Origin: Laccaria trichodermophora
Taxonomy: Eukaryota > Basidiomycota > Agaricomycetes > Agaricales > Hydnangiaceae
NCBI GenBank assembly: GCA_018417955.1
Contig: JACTVC010000015.1
Location: 273,862 to 337,861, forward strand
Length of the DNA: 64,000 bases
Reading direction: 5' to 3'
Shown in pieces: positions 56,907-64,000 of this stretch. The position numbers and the translations under genes are program-made. The notes beneath the pieces were generated by a model that had not been told where the DNA came from, ran no database searches, and was given only the letters and a program-made list of their open reading frames with translations. Each line of letters begins with the position of its first letter. The first letter of the stretch is position 1.

Positions 56907-58083
56907 ATGAACCCACCCCCACTCTCAGAAGTGATGAAGGGTATTGCATATGAGGCCTCTCTGACTAGACACCGCCTGAGAGGCACAAGCAAGGTTGCCT
57001 CAAACGTCTCTGACGATTGCCTTATGGTCACCCGCATTTTGCAGGACGTAGGTTGCTTGCATCTTGCAGCAAGCAATGCTGATCGCTCTCCAATAGTCCC
57101 GATTGACATACAAGAAATTCGTTGTTCGGCAATCGAATGGATCTAGTGTGAGGCCTCGTGAGGTAGGCTCACATCATGTGTGCGATACGATCTTTCCTTC
57201 GACTGAAAGTACCTCTGCAGATGTTTGAGTATTTGAGAAATCGACCCGCGCTACACCACCGCCATATTGCTCAAGAGACGGTCATCAATGGAACTGATGG
57301 CTTGCCCGCCCGACGAGAGTTTGAGGACGCTATAGGATTCGTCGTCAGGCCATTGTTCAACGAAGGGAATATCCTGGAATACCTCGCCGCACGCCCTCAA
57401 CAATCCATTGTGAAGTTGAGACTGGTAAGCTGCTGATCAATTCTGGGGAAACAAGTATTCATACCGGTCACCAGGTTGCTGAGATTTCCAGTGCCCTCGG
57501 CTACCTTCATTCGCAGGGTATCGTCCACGGAAATGTCTGCCCAGTAAGTACTAAACCTAGAACGTAAAAACAATTACAAAAAATACCTCTTACTTCCAGA
57601 TGAATATTTTGATTGGAGATGATGGCCATGCGATGTTAACGGACGTTGGGATTTATACCGCAGTTATTGACTTCATCTGTGTACCATTTGGTCGTATACC
57701 AGTTGCGCCCACGACGCGATACAAGTCACCTGGGGAGGTGTGCTGGTCGGAAGATGCAGTGCCACCACGAATTGCAGCCAACGACGTGTACAGCTTTGCG
57801 AGTTCAACGTATGAGGTAAGAGCAACAGCATAAAAGTCACAAACAGTTCAATGACCTGTTCGAGAAGATCATGTCTGGCCAGACTCCATTCGATGGCATG
57901 TGGCTCTATAACATCGTTGTCGCGATCGCTCGCAATGGCCACTTGCGCTTGCCTCAACCTAGAGGCATAACAGATGGCCTGTGGCAATTGCTTCAGGCTT
58001 GCTGGTCGATTGACCCAGTGCATCGACCCAACATCGAAGACGTCGAAAGGCGTCTGGGTGCGTTGCTCACTGAAGACGTTTGA
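56907..58083 (+). CDS. Predicted pseudokinase, tandem copy 2
   Basis: Six phase-0 exons: 56907-57047, 57097-57162, 57221-57424, 57475-57543, 57600-57815 and 57868-58083, giving 303 residues. Exons 2, 3 and 4 (66, 204 and 69 nt) are exactly the size of those in copy 1. Exons 5 and 6 correspond to the single last exon of copy 1, so one intron was gained or lost. Landmarks: YKKFVVRQ, HHRHIAQETVINGTDGLPAR, ISSALGYLHSQGIVHGNVCP then MNILI, LTDVGIYTAVIDF (DVG for DFG), YKSPGEV, NDVYSFASSTYEIMSGQTPF, HRPNIED. The catalytic Asp is again Asn. Splice sites and frame are intact. Confidence 0.77.
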
Positions 58084-60417
58084 GTACCACATCCAAGAAT
58101 AAGAAGAACTCAAGAGACAAGTCAAGTCCAAGTATTCTACGCGTTCCACGGGTCTGCATTCGCGAAGGAAGAAATGATTCTGCATTCTATTATGATCATT
58201 GAGGAGGGGAAGAGCTTCAGGATATCCAAGGAACCACAAACCGAAAAAAACATACATTGTACGTAACTCTGAGATGCGGAACTTGTACTATCCTCGACTT
58301 TTGACCGAATACATGACGAACTCTGAGATGCGGAACTTGAACACCGAAACGAAGAAAGAAACGGGGAAATTGATGCAGCAGCGGAGCGAAGGAGATCCTC
58401 ATTTCTGGAGCCAGAGAGAACGAAAAAAATCATCCTTTGATTCGTTGAGAAAGATCATGGAGGGCAATCGTAAGAAAAACAAGCCTTGGGTAACATCTTT
58501 TGTGCTATCTGCTTAAATTCAACGCCACACATCCATCCCTGTACCTTGTTTAGCGAGCGGCCGTTTCAAGGAACGCTGTAAGAACCGGCGTCTGTGAAAA
58601 ATGGGGGTGACAGCAAGTGGACGGGGACTTGACATGTGCGGCGTTTCTGCGCCTACTTGCGGTACTGCATGTCTGAGTCTTGTACCCAATAGGCTGAGTG
58701 AACACACGTTGTCTCTTGCAAAGTCCCATGACGATAACGAGTCAGGAGAGTAGGCCACAGTAAATCCACTGGATCGCTGAAAATGAGATCCAAACTCACG
58801 GGTGACTGGTAGGATAGGGCCTAGTGGACGCTGGAGATAACAAACCTGTCAAGGAGATACCTCAGTACAACAGGTGACCTTTCTCCTGCAATCCACAAAG
58901 GGGGACTTTTTAGGAAGAGTGAAAGGAGTCTGCAGGTTGTTAAGCTTACTTATTCTAGGCCTTGTCACAGCACCCTTTGATCTGAATCGTTGCTTTTCGG
59001 TCCGAGTCAGACGTTGCTCCTCTGGTGGATATTTCGAGATCTTGGCATCAGTCTATAACGAATGATATAAAAGTTGTAGGCTCACCGCAACATACCAAGT
59101 ATGACCTGAAGCATTGTTTCTCGGTCCAATCATGTGTTCCCTTCCCCGCGTGGGGCCGCCTTCGCATTTCGAAGTAGCTTGGGAATGAAGACGGCAGGCC
59201 GCAAAACCTCGTATACGAGAAGGGGACCTGCTGACGCGTGGCATGACCGCGGCAGCACTCAGAATAAGGACCCAACAGAATGTCTGTTCCTTGACGGAGC
59301 GCCCTCCCCCTACCGCCTTTTGATCTCTCACCACAAGGATTTTCCTGACGCATCCCGCGTGTGCAGTTTAAGGGACTTCGCTTGGGAACGTATACTGTAT
59401 CTCGTAAGTAGTAAGGAACTCTGCTCAGGGTCCATAAAGCGGGAGGACTAACTCAGCTAGACATTCTTTTCTGAAGGAGCGCCCTCGCTCCGCAACTACC
59501 ATTTTTGAGTTGCGCGCTGGGAAATTTTTGTTACATCCCGCCTGCGCAGTTGCAATTATTGGGGTCGGTCTCTATCTCGATACTTGCACGGTTACGCTGC
59601 TTAGTGTCCGGCGAGACTGGAATTGAAGGACCCAGACGTCGTGACGGAGCATCTTCGTCGTACCGCTTTCGAGTTCGATTGATTTGGTGAATCTAATTGC
59701 ATCCTGGGGCGCATCAAGTGTCACAAATCAAACTTGACGTCCTCAGATCGGCGTCAAACAGAAACTTTCAATAAACAGAAACACCCCCGGATTCGCTCAG
59801 GTTCAACTGTTGTTTCCTCAGCCTTGCCACCCCCAGGATATTTGTAGGATGTCTGATGGTAAGTTATATCAGTCGAAACATAACTTCATGCGATGGTCGT
59901 CGTCGGCACTGACCTCCTCGGGGTGAAGCGGCGTGCATGTCAAATTTCAAGCCCAATCGTCACCGGTTCACCTGTGAAAGCACACGCGTGAGTAAGTGAG
60001 GTGGACTACCTAAAGAGCTCCTCTTACCGCTGAAATTGGATTTCCCTTTCATTCCACTATCCCTGCGTTCTGCTCCAATGTCAAGCTTTCGCTTCTGTTG
60101 CCTTAGATGCTCATATATGACCACGGAGGAAAGTTGGTAGAATGAGAACAGCCAGAGACTCGAAGGCTTCCAAGAGGAATGTTGAACATCACATTCGTCA
60201 CCCTCCGAAATCAGCCGGTTCTCCAGATGTTCTTGTCAAACAGGTCCAAATACTGAAATAATCTTTCTAGACAACCAAACGACAACCAAACGATAGCCTC
60301 ATATCGAGTATGACTATCCGAAGCAAGAATGGGATTTAGCAAATTTCTGTCCTACTTCTGACAAAAAACTCCGTCAAAAAATTAGGAAAAAACGACCGAT
60401 CAAGATGGCAGCGCAAG
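58084..60417. other. Mostly non-coding; short repeats
   Basis: 3' flank of the pseudokinase genes and sequence of unknown role. It includes a 21-bp direct repeat (58265-58285 and 58319-58339) and three diverged copies of a GGAGCGCCCTC-type unit (near 59297, 59476 and 59647). A plus-strand ATGTCTGATG followed by GTAAGT at 59849 could be a first exon but no continuation was found. Confidence 0.4.
58265..58339. repeat. Direct repeat of 21 bp, 54-bp period
   Basis: AACTCTGAGATGCGGAACTT(G) occurs at 58265-58285 and again at 58319-58339. The 54-bp spacing equals 18 codons, and the plus-strand frame reads NSEMRNL twice, the minus-strand frame VQVPHLRV twice. Only two units are present. Confidence 0.65.
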
Positions 60418-60729
60418 TTACGAGGTACACTCCAAGCACTCAACGATTTTTATGATTAACACTTTGATACCCACACCCAGGTGTACTCTCCCCAACTCTT
60501 GAACGTTGTACTGGTGCTCAGAGAGAGAGCAGTGCGCAGCCAAAACGTCAGGAGAAAAGTCTGTATCAAGTCCATTCAACGTCTTGCAGCAGGAGGACAA
60601 CCCCCAATTCAGCCAGACGTACTGCCCCCGTGCACAAGTCGTAGCCGAGCCGCGACCGCAGCACCACGATATTCTCGCACTCGCAGGGAGCTCTTCCGCC
60701 ACCGCCCAAAGTTGGGTGGTACAGATCAT
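60418..60729 (-). CDS. Hypothetical cysteine-containing small protein
   Basis: Single-exon minus-strand frame of 103 residues (MICTTQLWAVAEELPAS...) with CC pairs in SWCCGRG and LSSCCKTLN. A TATATAT element lies about 25-30 bases upstream of the ATG (60749-60756). No signal peptide and no recognised domain. It may be a small gene or a chance frame. Confidence 0.25.
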   Translation of the reverse strand: MICTTQLWAVAEELPASARISWCCGRGSATTCARGQYVWLNWGLSSCCKTLNGLDTDFSPDVLAAHCSLSEHQYNVQELGRVHLGVGIKVLIIKIVECLECTS

Positions 60730-60989
60730 GCCTAAGGAGGCTAATGGTAGATATATAGGTGGAGTAGGTTGCTGAGGAATCGTTGGGTATTGGCTAAGAA
60801 GGAGGTAACATGGTAGAGATGGGGGGTGTTGATGGCGTAGATGCGAAACCGTCGTCTAGAAGGACCGTTTGGACCGACAGCGAATCAAACCGCTCATATG
60901 TACTTCCTGGGACATTGACTTGGCAGCTGACGACCAAAACGGAGGCAATTCGACGAGCTGGATTGACGACTAAACTTATACCAGTAAGC

Positions 60990-62505
60990 GAGTGTATTGA
61001 AAATTGATCAACGTTTCCTTACCACTATCAGTGGAACGTGGGGCCGTGCAAAGCACAAAACCACGCTCACACAGCTCGAATAACACAATGCGGCCAATAA
61101 TCCCAACGACGACGCTCTTTGACTGAGCAGAAGTACGCCTACGTTGAGGCATCGGTTGTTGTGTCAATGCATTGGCGCAACCAAGCTCCTTCATCCTCCT
61201 CTCGGCCCAAGCTCCTAGATCACCGAAATATCCCTCCGGGTCGTCACCTCGCCATTTCGTAGCCCATGTCATGTACTGTGCAAGTTCATCCGGAGTGGTG
61301 TCGTCAGACACTCGAGTGATGGAAGGGGCGGCCTTCTCTTTTGTCACCAGATCCACTGACACCTCCATCGAAGGATCAGACAAGATAGCTGGCACGATGG
61401 ACCCTGTTTCCCAGTCGTACAGGGACGTCACGAGGGGTAGACCATTTGCATCCACTGTAATCGACATGTTGTGAATGCCGAAATCGCCGTGGTCGAGAAC
61501 GAGACGATAGAGAGAGGCCTCGTCGCTGTCCAGGGGAACAATGTGTGGGATGAGGCGCAGAGAGACTCCTTGGCCGCCACCGCAATAGGACCGACGGTGT
61601 TATTATCATCCTCCCATCCAATCATATCGCCTATGTTCCTGATTGTCGCTTGGACCTTGGAAGTGAGAAGAGCGACACAGAACTCGCGTGTGGGAGCAAC
61701 GGGAATGGGAAATGATTTGGGTTTCTGTTCAAAGAGGCGTTCGCGGAGCCAGAGAGAGGCGAACTTGAAGTCGAGGGGGGCATCGAAGTTGACGTTGAAC
61801 AATGGTGCGCGAATACGGGCGTCCTGAGCAAGGAGATTGGTCTAGAGAGCAGGTTGTCATTTGAATTGAACGGAGCAGACGCGACTGACGATGGCACACA
61901 CCTCCCCCTCTGGGCTGAGGTCGTACTATACATTACTATTCTCTCCTTCTGCTTTTTCAAACAAGAACAAACGCCGACCTGCAATAAGTATCCTGAGGAA
62001 CATCAAGCCTGGGACCAATATGTTGCATCGGAATACGATGGTAAAGCAGGCGAGAGGCCAAGATATTAGGATCCGAGCGCAAGAGATCGTAGACAGCCAC
62101 CTCAAACCTGGCCTCGGGAACCTGGGCTTCAATGAGGAACCCATCAAAGTTGGGCATGTTGACATCGCCACAAGCCAAACGCGCGACGATGTCAAGTCAA
62201 TTCGATAACTTCAGGTGGAAACCCTGGGTGTTGCACAATTTCAGTCTCACCGTGCACAGAATTGCATTCAGAAGATTGAACGCAAGAACACACGTGCATA
62301 GTTGTTTGAGCCCTTGTAGACGATCGGGATATCAACCACCCTGGTCCACATGGGTGTCAAGATTTTCCTCGACCTCTTGAATGAGTAAGTTTACGTTCCA
62401 AACTCCGTGAAAAGGGCTATTGCCGCTGCGGACCAACGTGAGTAGCTGCTTGCCGTCAAATTCGGTGCCATTCTGAATCTTGGGCCAATCATCACGGACG
62501 GCCAT
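60990..62505 (-). pseudogene. Aminoglycoside-phosphotransferase-like kinase, decayed
   Basis: Minus strand. Starts MAVRDDWPKIQNGTEFDGKQ, then GVWNVNLLIQEVEENLDTHV, VARLACGDVNMPNFDGFL, VPEARFEVAVYDLLRSDPNI, LRERLFEQKPKSFPIPVAPT, IRNIGDMIGWEDDNNTVG, the catalytic loop LDHGDFGIHN and SLYDWETGSIVPAILSDP, ending WRGDDPEGYFGDLGAWAERR. These are APH-fold small-molecule kinase motifs. Decay is visible: a frameshift in a TC run near 61561-61570 separates AAKESL from RLIPHIVPLDSD; a stop and extra bases follow DTHV near 62337; and between YMTWATK and WRGDD the ~30 residues I expect from the family are missing. Function before decay is unknown. Confidence 0.75.
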
Positions 62506-64000
62506 TATGGAGGTATTGGGAGCGAGAGTTCTGGGAACTTATAGGGCATGGTTGACTCATTACTCTAACGCGAAGGTGAGCATACAGCCGTCACAAAGAA
62601 TGACGTCGTTGCAATGGGAAATGAAAGGATGAAGACCCGTCAACAGCGACAGCGCCTTGACAGCGTGTTTGAAGGAAGCGGTGGTCCAGAAATGCCCCCG
62701 TGTGCCTAGTTAGGTTCAACGACATAAGCAACGTCAATTTTTTTCTAAGGCAAACAGCAACGTTTTTACAAGGTTTTTCATGCTACGCTTATTCGTTTTC
62801 CGTGACATGTTGGGGACAACAACTACTGCATAAATTATAAATTATATGGTATGAAATATCTACATATATGATATATCTACAACACACAAGGGTTGGTGTG
62901 CACGCCAAACTCACCCTAGGGAACCTCGTTGGAAGCCATCCACCGCGCGAGCTCATCAGCACACACATCAACACAAGCAAAAAATAAGTAGAAGGGGTGG
63001 TATCAGATTTAAAACAAGGGGAGGGGAGGGGCATACAGAATCTCATACACAGTCCTACCTAACACCCCCATTGCCTGCACTCTACCATTGGCCAATGAAG
63101 GCACGGCACGATGCGATGTGTCGATTGCATTTGGGCATGTTGCCGTGTGTTGGGTCTCCCGTGTCTGGGCTTTTCGCGCGATGTGTCGGTCGCGTACCGT
63201 CGTTTGGTTGGTTGCATGTCGCGTCATTTGCCGTCGCGTCTCTTGTGTCGGGTCTCTTGTGTCTGGGCATTTTCCGTGTCTGGGAATTTTCGCTCTATGC
63301 GTCGGTCGTGTACAGTCATTTGGTTGGTTGCATGTCGCGTCGCATCGCGTTTGGGCACGTTGCCGTCGCGTCTCTTGTGTCACTCTCTGGTGTCTGGGCA
63401 TTTTCGCGTCCATACGCGGCAAGCACGTCGTGTGGATGCCGCGTCAACGAGGCCGAGGGGAGTATTGATGAGGGAGGCTGGGCGGAATGGGGGTCAGGAC
63501 CAAAAAGATTTCAAAAGCTGTTTGGCAACTGTTGCAATGCTTTGGCTTATTTGGACATCATCACGTCAATCATGGTGACGGCTGACGTGACTTGGACGTG
63601 ACACTGACAGGGAAGTTCCCGAAGGTCTATGCCGAAGGCTTCTGAGACTACGTCATTCTTTGTGACGGCTGTATTATCCGCGAAGGTACTGCGACGGAGC
63701 TTTAATTCCGCTGCCATTGCGCCTACAAGCGCCTACTGTAAGTACCCACTAACGGGCATAAGACCCGGAATTGAAAAAGACATCCATCTACATCTACGGA
63801 AGATTATCGATTAAGCTTTAAGGGTAACTGTGTTTCGTTACAAACGCCCGATCACTAAGTTTTGTTTTCTCCCTCATTCAGTTTGTTACTCACTGAAGCC
63901 CTCCGATGTCCATCTCCCATTGCCCAACCATCTCTGTCTTAGCAAGGGCAACTTTTTGAGTACTATATACGGAAGTAATGTTTGACGCTATTACAGCCGT
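62506..64000. other. Intergenic with GT-rich repeat tract
   Basis: No gene is supported. It includes an AT-rich segment (62820-62885) and the repeat tract at 63080-63430. Long open frames on both strands in the tract are by-products of its biased composition. Confidence 0.45.
63080..63430. repeat. Diverged GT-rich minisatellite-like tract
   Basis: Irregular repeats of units such as GTGTCTGGGCATTTTC, GTTGGTTGCATGTCGCGTC, TTGCCGTCGCGTCTCTTGTG. The unit GTCG/C...TTTGGTTGGTTGCATGTCGCGTC is seen at 63198 and 63317, about 119 bp apart. One strand is nearly free of A. The style matches the first 300 bases of the window. Confidence 0.6.

Noticed and set aside
63071..63601. 176-codon plus-strand frame and its minus-strand counterpart
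   Set aside because: Both come from the GT-rich repeat tract; the peptide is a repetitive by-product.
1..64000. CRISPR arrays, prophage or bacterial operon features
   Set aside because: The intron-rich eukaryotic gene structure excludes them, and no regularly spaced repeats were seen.

Overview
The window reads as nuclear DNA of a mushroom-forming basidiomycete (Agaricomycetes). The grounds are: many short GT-AG introns of about 45-65 nt inside compact genes; class I hydrophobins with the usual three-intron layout; a seven-helix membrane protein of a type common in Agaricomycetes (DUF6533-like); a lineage-expanded F-box family; and fungal housekeeping genes (SSZ1, UBP14, MRH4, FCY1). The species cannot be named from the sequence. 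Assignments rest on motif recognition and hand-built splice models; no database search was run.

Layout. 0.7-7.2 kb: an old tandem duplication in which each unit carries a tRNA-Glu locus (one intact with an intron, one decayed) and a four-exon class I hydrophobin gene on the minus strand; a third, broken hydrophobin relic lies at 8.7-9.1 kb. 9.6-13.5 kb: a DUF6533-like membrane protein (+) and a secreted apple/PAN-like protein (-). 15.3-19.8 kb: a tyrosine-kinase-like protein kinase (-) and an NAD(P)+ aldehyde dehydrogenase (-). 19.8-28.7 kb: an AT-rich, gene-poor stretch with hairpins and two non-autonomous DNA transposons. 28.7-37.8 kb: an F-box gene (+) convergent with SSZ1 (-), SSZ1 divergent from UBP14 (+), then a second F-box gene (-).

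37.9-49.9 kb is the most rearranged part. An F-box gene has been duplicated together with a secreted DUF7223-like gene, and pieces of SSZ1 sit at both duplication junctions. Four terminal-inverted-repeat elements have entered: a MULE-like element with a perfect 9-bp target duplication, a hAT-like element nested in it with a perfect 8-bp duplication, and two more hAT-like elements, one of which splits an F-box copy. 50.6-53.9 kb: the mitochondrial DEAD-box helicase MRH4 and cytosine deaminase FCY1 share a divergent promoter. 54.7-58.1 kb: a tandem pair of predicted pseudokinases with identical core exon sizes and the same altered catalytic loop (HGN in place of HRD). 58.1-64 kb: mostly non-coding, with a decayed aminoglycoside-phosphotransferase-like pseudogene and a diverged GT-rich repeat tract.

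The housekeeping genes act in protein quality control (SSZ1 in the ribosome-associated complex, UBP14 in recycling free ubiquitin chains, F-box proteins as SCF substrate adaptors), mitochondrial RNA metabolism (MRH4), pyrimidine salvage (FCY1) and aldehyde oxidation (ALDH). The accessory part is a record of local gene duplication, decay and MITE insertion. The best candidates for something undescribed are the tandem pseudokinase family and the SSZ1/F-box/DUF7223 chimeric duplication.
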